From positions 4,622,001-4,686,000 of the forward strand of contig NZ_CP080545.1 of assembly GCF_019550795.1 (NCBI RefSeq): DNA of 64,000 nt, in the 5' to 3' direction. The notes beneath the pieces were generated by a model. It was not told the origin of the DNA, ran no database searches, and saw only the letters and a list, made by a program, of their open reading frames with translations. Numbering within the stretch: the first letter of the stretch is position 1; each line of letters opens with the position of its first letter. Origin of the DNA: Paenibacillus sp. sptzw28. Its GTDB lineage: Bacteria; Bacillota; Bacilli; Paenibacillales; Paenibacillaceae. Below are positions 16,650 through 25,022 of this stretch, piece by piece. The translations under genes and the position numbers were made by a program.

Positions 16650-18200
16650 CTATTTCTTCGCAGCCAGAAAAGCGTCGAACTGCTTTTGTTTCTCGGCAAC
16701 GACTTTATCGACGCCGGCGTCTTTCAAGGCGTTAATATATTGAGGAAGCACTTTCTCATAATCAACGGAGCCGGTTTCAAGCGCTCTCTGATACTGCTTG
16801 ATGACGTTCGCAAGCGCGCCGACTTCCGCTTTTACCGATTCGCTGTCAAATACGAAACCAAGACCAGGCGAGGATTTGGCGTTCTTGTTGAACTCGCGGA
16901 ACTGGTCCCATTTGTCCGGAGCTTCCGAATTCCAGATGTAGTTGAGGAACTGGTTGCCAAGCTCCCATGCAACGCCCGGAGCGTAGCTGGCGGACTGAGC
17001 GGTCGGCGTAATGATTTCCCCGCTGCGCGTGTAATGCACGCCTTCGATTCCGAAGTTCAGCAGATTAACGATTTCTTTATCGGTGTGAAGCAGGTTAATG
17101 AGCATCATCGCCCGCTCCGGATCCTTGGACGTCGAGGAAATCGCCAGCATCGCGCCTGCCGTTTCGGAGGTGGACACCGTTTTGCCGGTCATCGTAATTT
17201 GAGCCAGCTTGCCCTGCAGGCCTGTTGCGTTGGCAATTTCTTCGGCTTTACCCGGTTTGAGCGGCTCTACGGTAGAAAACACATTGCCTGCTTTATAAGC
17301 ATCGCCGCTTGACAATTGCGTCGTCGCCGCGTCGCTGTTGATGTAGCCTTTAACGTAGAAGTTGCGGGCCACTTTCAAATAGCGCTTGTAAATATCATAT
17401 TCCTCGACCATTTTTACCGTCGTGTCGTCGGTATTTTTCAATATCGCTCCCGGAATGGTGGAATCGCCAAGGAAATCATACTCCGCGAAGAAATGTGAAT
17501 TGAATAGTCCGTCTCTTGCGTAAAGCGGGATCATGCCCGGCTTTTTCTCTTTCACTACTTTATAAATAGCTTCCAGGTCTTCCGGCGTTTTCACGGCATT
17601 CATGTCGAGGCCGAGTTCATCTGCGATATCCTTTCTGTAGACGATGCCGCCAACGGATGCCAGCTCTTTGTTCGTCGGCACGCCATAGTTTTTACCGTTG
17701 ATTTTGGCGCCTTCGAGGAAAGCCGGATCAAGAGAACCCAGAATGCCTTGACCGTGCTTCTTCAGCAGGTCGCCGATTTCCGTATAGGCGCCCTTTGCCA
17801 CGTTTTTGGCGTAGCCGTTCCATTGTGCAGTGAACATAACGTCTACCGGCTCGCGGGAAGCGATCATCAGGTTCATCTTCTCATCCCATGCGCCCCAGTC
17901 AATCTGCATAATATCGATCGTTGCATTGATTTTTGCCGTCAGAAGCTTATTAAGAGCTTCTTCTACCTTCGCCTCATCCGGCTGCTGCGGGCCTTCATAT
18001 AATAATTTCAGCTTATAGGGCTGCAGATCGGATGAAGTCGATCCTTCTGCGGGTTCTGTGCCGCCGCCGTCAGCCGGTTTCTCCGCCGCCGGTTGTTGAT
18101 TGCCGCCCCCATTGCTGCCTCCTCCGCATGCAGTCAGGATCAAAGCTGCGGTCAACATCATTGCGAGAAGCATAAATGCTCTTTTTTTCATGTGCTTCAT
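16650..18200 (-). CDS. Oligosaccharide-binding lipoprotein, YtcQ-like with DUF3502-type C-terminus
   Basis: A 516-residue extracellular binding protein. The N-terminal signal ends in the lipobox ILTAC (Cys about residue 25), followed by a Gly/Asn/Gln linker. The C-terminal segment (VDYEKVLPQYINALKDAG then KVVAEKQKQFDAFLAAKK) is the DUF3502-type ending of YtcQ/LplA-like binding proteins that accompany LplB/LplC permeases. Start supported by GGGAGGT ten bases upstream. It is the last gene of permease-permease-binding protein; a short dyad (ACCGG/CCGGT) lies before it at about 18246-18260. The likely ligand is a rhamnogalacturonan-type oligosaccharide, inferred from neighbours. Confidence 0.92.
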   Translation of the reverse strand: MKHMKKRAFMLLAMMLTAALILTACGGGSNGGGNQQPAAEKPADGGGTEPAEGSTSSDLQPYKLKLLYEGPQQPDEAKVEEALNKLLTAKINATIDIMQIDWGAWDEKMNLMIASREPVDVMFTAQWNGYAKNVAKGAYTEIGDLLKKHGQGILGSLDPAFLEGAKINGKNYGVPTNKELASVGGIVYRKDIADELGLDMNAVKTPEDLEAIYKVVKEKKPGMIPLYARDGLFNSHFFAEYDFLGDSTIPGAILKNTDDTTVKMVEEYDIYKRYLKVARNFYVKGYINSDAATTQLSSGDAYKAGNVFSTVEPLKPGKAEEIANATGLQGKLAQITMTGKTVSTSETAGAMLAISSTSKDPERAMMLINLLHTDKEIVNLLNFGIEGVHYTRSGEIITPTAQSASYAPGVAWELGNQFLNYIWNSEAPDKWDQFREFNKNAKSSPGLGFVFDSESVKAEVGALANVIKQYQRALETGSVDYEKVLPQYINALKDAGVDKVVAEKQKQFDAFLAAKK

Positions 18201-18313
18201 ATACGGGTGGACCTCCCTTAAAGGTTATCAAAGTTATATGCTAAACCGGTGATACCGGGTAAAGCCGGATTGATTTGCGCCGCCGCGCATATTTTGTCCC
18301 GTCCGAGTCCGAA

Positions 18314-19249
18314 TCAGCCTTTCACGGCTCCGACAGTCAAGCCTCTGATGAAATATTTCTGAAAGAACGGGTAAGCGAAGATAATCGGGCCGATGCCGAC
18401 GATAACCATCGCCATCCGGACGGTTTCGCTCGGAAAATTAAGCATTCCGCCGGCCTTGCTGATTTCGGCGGCAGCGGTCGGGTTGCTCGACAGGTACTGA
18501 ATGTTCGCCATCATCTTATACATCAAGTATTGAACCGAGATATTCTCTTCACCTGTAATAAACACCAGACTCAGGAACCAGTCGTTCCAATAGGTCAATG
18601 TTTGAAACAAAGCGACTGTGGCCAATACCGGAAGCGAAAGCGGCATTACGATTTGAAAAAATATGCGAAGCTCGCCCGCACCGTCGATTTTGGCCGACTC
18701 GACAACTGCTCCCGGAATCGTCGTTTGGAAGAACGTGCGAACGATTAACACGAAGAAGGCGGAAACGATATACGGCATGATCAAAGCCCATAAAGTATCT
18801 TTGAGATCCAGCATTTGAACGTAAACCAGATACCACGGCACGAGACCGCCGGTGAAAAGCATCGTGAAAAAAACAAAGAAGGTAAAAAATTTGGCGTGCG
18901 GAAAATCGCTTCGCGAAATCGGATAAGCGTAAAGCGCGATCACGATCATGCTAAGAGCGGTCCCGATCGCAGTAACCGCAATCGAAATGCCGTACGAATG
19001 GCCGATCTGGCCTATGTCCTTCAGTATAAATTCGTAAGCGCTTAAATCGAATTGTTCCGGAATAAACCGGTATCCTTCACGAACGATCGACCCTTCGTTA
19101 GAGAACGATACCATTACGATCAGCAGAAGCGGAATGATGCAAAGCAGCGAATATAGGATGAAGAACAGATGGATACCCACTGAAGCCGCATAGGACAGCC
19201 GGTTTTTGGGATTGGCTCCCGCAGGAGCTTTGGTAATAACGGCTTCCAT
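18314..19249 (-). CDS. Carbohydrate ABC permease, LplC/YtcP type
   Basis: A 311-residue membrane permease. Six hydrophobic spans are visible; the EAA loop is ESAKIDGAGELRIFFQIVMP near residue 195, and the family ending YFIRGLTVGAVKG is intact. GGAGGG precedes the ATG. It follows the LplB-type gene by 14 bases, so the two are co-transcribed and would form the heterodimeric channel for the binding protein downstream. No ATPase gene is nearby. Confidence 0.94.
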   Translation of the reverse strand: MEAVITKAPAGANPKNRLSYAASVGIHLFFILYSLLCIIPLLLIVMVSFSNEGSIVREGYRFIPEQFDLSAYEFILKDIGQIGHSYGISIAVTAIGTALSMIVIALYAYPISRSDFPHAKFFTFFVFFTMLFTGGLVPWYLVYVQMLDLKDTLWALIMPYIVSAFFVLIVRTFFQTTIPGAVVESAKIDGAGELRIFFQIVMPLSLPVLATVALFQTLTYWNDWFLSLVFITGEENISVQYLMYKMMANIQYLSSNPTAAAEISKAGGMLNFPSETVRMAMVIVGIGPIIFAYPFFQKYFIRGLTVGAVKG

Positions 19250-19263
19250 TAAGAAGATCCCTC

Positions 19264-20172
19264 CTAGAATAAAGCGTTCTCTTTGTTAAATCGGCGTACG
19301 ACCCAGTTGGACAAGAAGACGAGTGCAAACCCGACAACCGACTGCAGCAGCCCCGCGGCCGAAGACAATCCAATGTCGCCGACGGTCAGGAACGTCCGGT
19401 ACACATACGTATCAATAACATTGGTGACGGGGAACAATACACCCGACTCCCTCGGAACCTGGAAGAACAGCCCGAAATCGGCGTTAAAGATCCGTCCGAT
19501 CTGCAGCAGCGTCATAATCGTGAGAATTGGCGTGATAAGCGGAATCGTAATACGGGTCATCTGCTGCCATTTGCTTGCGCCGTCGATGGTAGCCGCCTCG
19601 TACATCTCATCGTCTATTCCGATGATGGCTGCCATGTAGATAACGGTATAGTACCCCATCCCTTTCCACGTATTGACCAGAGGAAGAATGACCGGCCACA
19701 CTTCTTTCGTAAAGTACCATTGAATCGGTTCGAGGCCTAGCGCCGGAAGCAGCGTATTGTTGAAATAACCGTGCTCGTCGCTCATAAAGCCGAATACGAG
19801 ATAGCTGATAACGATCATGGACAGAAAGTAAGGCAGGAACATGACGGTCTGATGAAACTTCGACAAAAAACGGTTTTTCATTTCGTTCAACATGAGCGCA
19901 AATGCAAGCGGGAAAATCAGATTCAAAACGATAAAAAGCGAGTTGTACAGCAGTGTGTTTCGGGTAATGATCCAGACGTCCGACGTTTTGAACAGATATT
20001 CGAAATTTTTAAAGCCGACCCAAGGGCTGTGCAATATTCCGGTCTGATAGTTGACGGTCTTGAAAGCGATGATGATCCCCGACATCGGAATGTAATTGTT
20101 CACCAGCAGCAGCAGGATGCCCGGAAGCATCATGATGTAAAAGATCCAGTATTTCCTCATCGTCTGAAGCAA
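19264..20172 (-). CDS. Carbohydrate ABC permease, LplB/YteP type
   Basis: A 302-residue permease with six spans, NNYIPMSGIIIAFK early and the EAA loop YEAATIDGASKWQQMTRITI near residue 185, typical of LplB/YteP. The start is TTG at 20172: GGAGG lies 8 bases upstream, whereas the next in-frame ATG is four codons further. It heads the permease-permease-binding protein cluster, just downstream of a terminator-like hairpin that separates it from the two-component genes. Confidence 0.94.
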   Translation of the reverse strand: MLQTMRKYWIFYIMMLPGILLLLVNNYIPMSGIIIAFKTVNYQTGILHSPWVGFKNFEYLFKTSDVWIITRNTLLYNSLFIVLNLIFPLAFALMLNEMKNRFLSKFHQTVMFLPYFLSMIVISYLVFGFMSDEHGYFNNTLLPALGLEPIQWYFTKEVWPVILPLVNTWKGMGYYTVIYMAAIIGIDDEMYEAATIDGASKWQQMTRITIPLITPILTIMTLLQIGRIFNADFGLFFQVPRESGVLFPVTNVIDTYVYRTFLTVGDIGLSSAAGLLQSVVGFALVFLSNWVVRRFNKENALF

Positions 20173-20218
20173 AAAGGGTTCCTCCTTCTCCTTATCTCTT
20201 CTCTACGTCAAGTGTATG

Positions 20219-20249
20219 AAAAAACGACGCCCTGCTCTAGCGGCGCCGT
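20219..20249 (-). terminator. Terminator/attenuator between response regulator and importer genes
   Basis: Minus strand: ACGGCGCC pairs with GGGCGTCGT (8 bp, one G-U) around a nine-base loop, followed by six T. Only 46 bases remain before the LplB start, with a lone TTGACG and no -10. Importer expression therefore needs read-through or a promoter overlapping the hairpin. Confidence 0.75.
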
Positions 20250-20278
20250 GACCGTATTAACGTTCCGGTGACATCCTT

Positions 20279-21880
20279 TCAGACATCCTGGTATTTCTTG
20301 CGGTATTCCTGCGGCGTAAGACCAGTCGTTTTTTTGAACAGCTTGGAGAAATGGGAGAAGTTGGAGTAGCCTACCGATCCGGCGATGTCGCTGATTTTGA
20401 TATTGGACTTGGCCAGCTCCGATTTGGCTCTTGTGAGGCGCAGGTCCACCGTGAAATCGGTCAGCGATTTTCCCGTCTCCTTGCGGAAGAGCCGGGATAA
20501 ATACGCAGGGTTCAGGTAAACATGCTCCGCGAGCGCCTCACGGTTCATTTCGAGATGCAAATTCGCTTCTATATAACGCTGAACCTTCGCGATAGCGCTC
20601 GATACGTCTCTGTCCTGCTTCCCCAGCATTTCCGCAGCCTTGCCGGCGAACTGCTGCGCCCAAGCCTTCATTGACGCAAGCGATTTCATCGCCTGTTCCC
20701 CGTCCTTCCACTCGCCGCCGGGGTATACCTCAGCCGGAGAGACGGATTTCTTCTGGAGCGTCTGAAATACGGTATGGACCAACCCGAAGTAGTATTGCAC
20801 GAGGAAGGTATGATCAACCTGCTGTGCCTGTATTCGGCCCAAGCTCTCCTCGATACGCAGCTGCAGCTCCTGCTTTCTCCCGGCTTCAATAAGCGCGGAC
20901 AAATCAGGCAAATTTGGAGCGGCCGAAGACTGCTTGCCCGGCTTCCTGAACTCGGACAGGCGGAATACCGTTCCGGTTCTGCCGATATTGCACCGCTCCA
21001 TCTCCGAGAGCAGCCGCACGGACGGGAGCAGGCCGCGAACCGTCACAGGCTCCCCGATATAGCAGGACACCGTGCAGTACAAATACTCTTCCGTTTTGCA
21101 TATATAATCGCTGCAGCGGGCTTCAAGCAGCGGTTCGTATCCTTCCTGCGGCTCGTAAATCAAAGCGAACAGCATACCGTTCTGTTCCTCAATGACGTGT
21201 CCATGCTCTTCTTTGAGCAATATTTCCGAAGCGGCGTTCTTGAGCGCATACGTCATGATCTCCTCATCGCGCGCGCTCCACCCCCGCTTCCATTCCTCGA
21301 CGCTGATCAATACCGGCACTATCGGTTTGGCCATATCAAGCGGCAGGCCGTAGAGAGTAAATGCCGGTTCCATCTGCTCTGCGGCTACTGCGATTCTCTC
21401 GTTCAGCACATCCTGCCAGAACCGCTCGATCAGCAGCGGAAGCTGTTTATTCCACTGCTCGTAATAAAATTCGTACGTTTTGCCGAACGCTTCTTCCCGC
21501 TCCCGTTCCTGCACGCTGCCAAGCGCTCTTTCCACGCAATTCTTCAACAGCTCGTGATCGATCGGCTTGAGCAAATAATCGAAGCTGTCCAGGTGAATCG
21601 CCTGCTGGGCGTATTTAAAATCGGCATGGCCGGTTAAAAATATGGTTTCCGTCTGCGGCGAATGCTCGTTAACCCACGCAAGCAGTTCAATCCCGTTCTC
21701 GCTTGGCATATCGATATCGGAAATCATGATATGAATGGGATGGTTACGAGATATTTGCCTCGCTTCTTCCGCATCGCAGGCTGAGAAAACATTCGCAAAA
21801 GGCAGGCCCGACCAATCGATTCCGTGCAGTATTCCCCTAATCGCAATTTCTTCGTCGTCAACCACCAGCAGATTGTACAT
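20279..21880 (-). CDS. Response regulator, AraC family (YesN type)
   Basis: A 533-residue transcription factor: N-terminal receiver domain (MYNLLVVDDEEIAIRGIL with the acidic pair; phospho-acceptor Asp in HIMISDIDMPSENGIELL; Lys in YLLKPIDHE), a middle region, and a C-terminal AraC domain (NREALAEHVYLNPAYLSRLF; ISDIAGSVGYSNFSHFSKLFK). The open frame extends 44 codons upstream, but AGGAGG sits six bases before the ATG at 21880. It overlaps the end of the kinase gene by 23 bases, showing coupled synthesis. Expected to activate the sugar importer when the cognate kinase senses substrate. Confidence 0.95.
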   Translation of the reverse strand: MYNLLVVDDEEIAIRGILHGIDWSGLPFANVFSACDAEEARQISRNHPIHIMISDIDMPSENGIELLAWVNEHSPQTETIFLTGHADFKYAQQAIHLDSFDYLLKPIDHELLKNCVERALGSVQEREREEAFGKTYEFYYEQWNKQLPLLIERFWQDVLNERIAVAAEQMEPAFTLYGLPLDMAKPIVPVLISVEEWKRGWSARDEEIMTYALKNAASEILLKEEHGHVIEEQNGMLFALIYEPQEGYEPLLEARCSDYICKTEEYLYCTVSCYIGEPVTVRGLLPSVRLLSEMERCNIGRTGTVFRLSEFRKPGKQSSAAPNLPDLSALIEAGRKQELQLRIEESLGRIQAQQVDHTFLVQYYFGLVHTVFQTLQKKSVSPAEVYPGGEWKDGEQAMKSLASMKAWAQQFAGKAAEMLGKQDRDVSSAIAKVQRYIEANLHLEMNREALAEHVYLNPAYLSRLFRKETGKSLTDFTVDLRLTRAKSELAKSNIKISDIAGSVGYSNFSHFSKLFKKTTGLTPQEYRKKYQDV

Positions 21881-23654
21881 CCGGGTCCTCCTGAAAGTTT
21901 TTAATTGCAGTTGGCAGCAGTATGCGAACCGCGGCCCCTCCTGCATCGGCTGAGTTGTAGAACTTAATATCGGCTTCTTCGCCGTAACGCAGCTTAAGCC
22001 GCTGCATGACATTCAGAATGCCCAGCCTGCTTGAATCCGCTTGCGGAAGCGGCTCGTTGGCATTCAGTCGTTCAAGAATGTCCCCGGGGTATCCGGCCCC
22101 GTTATCCTCTACGGCAAGCGATAAATATTGTTTATTACCGTCCGTAATAATGCTTCCGGTGACCAATATCCGGAACAGCTTGCGCCGGTTTACAAACCCG
22201 TGAATGATGGCATTCTCCACAAAAGGCTGGAGAAGCAGCGCGGGCAGCGGCAGCTGCCTGATCGAGTCGGGAACGTCAAATACGTACTCCAGCTTGTTTG
22301 GAAACCGGAATTGTTGAATTTCGATATAGTTGCCGATATGCTTAAGCTCTTCCTCAAGACTGATCAGATCCCGGTTGGCACGCATAATGAAGCGGAAATA
22401 ATCCGCCAGGTGAAGCGCCATCTTCTTAATCGAATCGTTATCCTTGAGAGCCGCGAAATTATAGATGATATTCAGACTGTTCATATAAAAATGAGGATTG
22501 ATCTGCGCCTGCAGCTGCTTCAGCTCGATCTTCTGCGCCCTGAGCTGCTCCTCGTACATCCCGATCTTAAGGGACTTGATTTGTTCCGCCATGCTGTTGA
22601 AAGTAGCGGCCAGGAACAGGAATTCGGCCGTGTCGTTGGCCTTCAGACGGACATCGAGCATCCCGTGCGAGATCTTCTTCATCCCGCCGATCAACTGCTG
22701 CAGCGGCTTGAACAGCGTATGCCGGATAAAGAACAGGTACAGGGCGAATATGGCTATCAGCCCTGCCGCTATGAAATACGTCGCCTTCTGAAAATAAGGG
22801 AGGCCTTTCAGCATATCCTTTTCCGGAATAATAATGTTGACCGCCATGTCGGCCATCTCGCTTGCCCGGTTCATGACCATATAACGCTGTTTGTTTGACT
22901 CATCCGTCACCGTCTGATAAGCCGCTTGTTTATCAAGAACCAAATCGGTGAGGGGAATAGTCTGTTTTTTGCCCGACAACGACTCGGCAAGACGCATTCC
23001 GTCAAGCCGGTAGATACCGCTTTCACCAATTTCGTCGGCGTCCCATAATACCGACAGCGTATCAAGAATACCGGAAATTTTAATGATAGCTCCAACGTAT
23101 AACCCTTCCGTAACTTCCGTTATCCGGATCAGGAAATCGTTTCCCGGCATCAGGTCGTCCTTCCACAGCAGCCATCTGTTCGTCGCGAACCGGTTCTCTT
23201 GCCCGATAATTGCCGCGATATTGTTTCTCAGCACCTGCCTCGTATCGTCGTACTGCCCGGATGTGCTGAGTATGAGATCGCTTTCATGGAAGAGGAAAAC
23301 CGTATCGATCAAATTGTAAAAGCCGATGTCGCGCATCAGCTTGTTCTGGATCCGAACCTTGGTAAGCACGTAATTATCGCTGCCGTACGGATAGGACATC
23401 AGAAGTCCGACATCGGGGTCCGCGACGGACATTTTATACAAATAGTCATTGATTTCCTTTAACTGGCGGTCGGTCTGGCCTACAAAAATATCGAGCGTAT
23501 TCCGGTACGTCTGAGATACTTTATCGCGAACAACGTTCTTGGCATACAGGTTATTGGCAACGAGGAATGCGACGACCGGCAGCATAACAGCAAAAAAACT
23601 GATGATCAGCTGCATCTTGATGGAACGCCTCAGCTTGGTACCCCTCCAGTTCAT
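21858..23654 (-). CDS. Sensor histidine kinase (YesM family)
   Basis: A 598-residue membrane kinase: first span about residues 14-34, a 250-residue extracellular Cache-like sensor, second span about 290-312 (YFIAAGLIAIFALYLFFI), HAMP linker, His_kinase domain with the phospho-acceptor in LQAQINPHFYMNSLNII, and an ATPase domain with the N box LLQPFVENAIIHG and G box VEDNGAGYPG. Partner of the overlapping response regulator. The ribosome site (AGAAGAA) is weak; ATG 13 codons in is an alternative. Ligand likely an oligosaccharide or a loaded binding protein (inference). Confidence 0.94.
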   Translation of the reverse strand: MNWRGTKLRRSIKMQLIISFFAVMLPVVAFLVANNLYAKNVVRDKVSQTYRNTLDIFVGQTDRQLKEINDYLYKMSVADPDVGLLMSYPYGSDNYVLTKVRIQNKLMRDIGFYNLIDTVFLFHESDLILSTSGQYDDTRQVLRNNIAAIIGQENRFATNRWLLWKDDLMPGNDFLIRITEVTEGLYVGAIIKISGILDTLSVLWDADEIGESGIYRLDGMRLAESLSGKKQTIPLTDLVLDKQAAYQTVTDESNKQRYMVMNRASEMADMAVNIIIPEKDMLKGLPYFQKATYFIAAGLIAIFALYLFFIRHTLFKPLQQLIGGMKKISHGMLDVRLKANDTAEFLFLAATFNSMAEQIKSLKIGMYEEQLRAQKIELKQLQAQINPHFYMNSLNIIYNFAALKDNDSIKKMALHLADYFRFIMRANRDLISLEEELKHIGNYIEIQQFRFPNKLEYVFDVPDSIRQLPLPALLLQPFVENAIIHGFVNRRKLFRILVTGSIITDGNKQYLSLAVEDNGAGYPGDILERLNANEPLPQADSSRLGILNVMQRLKLRYGEEADIKFYNSADAGGAAVRILLPTAIKNFQEDPDVQSAGG

Positions 23655-23792
23655 TCTATATTCTTCTAATAATTGTAAGCTTATCAGCGGCTATTAAAAT
23701 GATCAATACTAATATTATTCCAGTGTATTGTGCGGGATCTGAATGAAAACCGGAAGAAACGTTCGACGCCTTTTTAGAATGTGAAAATGTTC

Positions 23793-23823
23793 TTGAACGT
23801 TACGCGGCGTCATGTTTTATAAT
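23793..23823 (+). promoter_or_regulatory. MerR-type promoter with 19-bp spacer
   Basis: TTGAAC (23793-23798) and a perfect TATAAT (23818-23823) are 19 bases apart, two more than optimal. Over-long spacers are the signature of promoters activated by MerR proteins, which untwist the DNA; the gene driven is itself a MerR regulator, implying autoregulation. Confidence 0.7.
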
Positions 23824-23865
23824 CTAGTTACCGGTAAACGACAGGCGCTGCAAAAGGGGTTGATT

Positions 23866-24351
23866 ATGAAACAATATTGGAAGGTCGGGGAAATTGCCGG
23901 ACTGACAGGGCTGACAATAAGAACGCTGCGATATTATGATCAAATAGGCTTGTTCTCGCCTTCCGATCAGACGGATTCCGGGCACAGGTTGTACACCGAA
24001 TCCGACATTTCGCGCCTGCACCAGATTCTCTCTTTAAAGGAATTGGGTTTAGCGTTGGAGGAGATCAAATCGCTTCTGGCCCGGAATCATTGCAGTCCCG
24101 TTGAGATCGTATCCTTACAAATTGAACGTTTAAAAGAACGAATACAAACTCAGCAAAGGCTTCTTGCAGAGCTGGAGCATGTGTCGGCGCTAATGCATTT
24201 GAAGGAACCGTTAACCGTGGACGACTTTACAAAAGTACTGGTTATGATGAAAAAGAGCCACGACAAATATTTCTTTGAGCGGCAGATGACAGTGGAGCAA
24301 AACCTGGATCGACTGGGCGACTTCCTCGCTGGACGTCCGGACGAGCCGTAA
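23866..24351 (+). CDS. MerR-family transcriptional regulator
   Basis: A 161-residue regulator: winged helix (YWKVGEIAGLTGLTIRTLRYYDQIGL), the HRLYTESDISRLHQI second helix-turn-helix, a dimerising coiled coil (about residues 85-125), then a short effector tail. The tail lacks the cysteine ligands of metal-sensing MerR proteins, so it is closer to multidrug/small-molecule sensors. Start 23866 set by AAGGGG at 7 bases; the frame is open upstream. The SRPBCC gene follows after 16 bases, so they form an operon under a 19-bp spacer promoter. Confidence 0.9.
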   Translation: MKQYWKVGEIAGLTGLTIRTLRYYDQIGLFSPSDQTDSGHRLYTESDISRLHQILSLKELGLALEEIKSLLARNHCSPVEIVSLQIERLKERIQTQQRLLAELEHVSALMHLKEPLTVDDFTKVLVMMKKSHDKYFFERQMTVEQNLDRLGDFLAGRPDEP

Positions 24352-24367
24352 ACTAAGGGAGGAACCT

Positions 24368-24817
24368 ATGAAGAACGAACGATCCGTAAACCACGCCACC
24401 TTTTCCGTTGAACGAATTTATCAAGCAGCGCCTGCGCGAGTGTTCGCCGCCTGGGCGGATCCGGAACTCAAAGCCGGATGGTACCCGAAGGCCGATGAAT
24501 TCGACTTCAGGGTTGGCGGTCGGGAAATCAGCCGCGGAGGCCCGCCGGACGGCCCGATCTTTACGTTTAACGCCTGCTTTGAGGAGATCGTGCCGAATCA
24601 ACGCATCGTCTATTCGTATACATTGGACATGGGCGAGACGAGAATTTCAGTATCGGTGACAACAGTGGAGTTTCATTCAGCGGACGCAGGTACAAGGCTG
24701 ACCTTCACCGAACAGGGCACTTTTCTTGATGGCCACGATACGCCGGAAGTTCGTGAACATGGTACGAAGGCGCTGTTGGACCAGCTTGGAGAGGCATTGC
24801 GGAGCGAAACGGTCTAA
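24368..24817 (+). CDS. SRPBCC (AHSA1/START-like) domain protein
   Basis: A 149-residue single-domain protein of the AHSA1 family of hydrophobic-ligand-binding folds: FSVERIYQAAPARVFAAWAD at the N-terminus, a FDFRVGGREI strand, FEEIVPNQRIVYSY, and the C-terminal helix DTPEVREHGTKALLDQLGEAL. GGGAGG five bases before the ATG. Co-transcribed with the MerR regulator, so it may bind or process the same ligand (inference); the molecular role is unknown. Confidence 0.88.
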   Translation: MKNERSVNHATFSVERIYQAAPARVFAAWADPELKAGWYPKADEFDFRVGGREISRGGPPDGPIFTFNACFEEIVPNQRIVYSYTLDMGETRISVSVTTVEFHSADAGTRLTFTEQGTFLDGHDTPEVREHGTKALLDQLGEALRSETV

Positions 24818-24871
24818 TACCGATAAATCGTAATGGGAAAGATGAGTTATACGAGAAACCGAATAGATGAA

Positions 24872-24916
24872 GCACCGGCCCCTATCCGGATTTTCACTGC
24901 CGGAAGGGGCCGGTGC
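24872..24916. terminator. Long hairpin between convergent genes
   Basis: A perfect 12-bp stem (GCACCGGCCCCT with AGGGGCCGGTGC) around a loop that can add CGG/CCG pairs. Neither side has a T run, but its place between the SRPBCC gene and the GH74 gene fits a bidirectional terminator. Confidence 0.6.
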
Positions 24917-25022
24917 GCGTCTTACATGATGCAATTGCTTGATTAGCGATTCACTTCCAACGGATCAATTCTTGATGGACCTAAGAAGCCGACTTATTGT
25001 TGTCACCTGGCGCCTTATCGAC

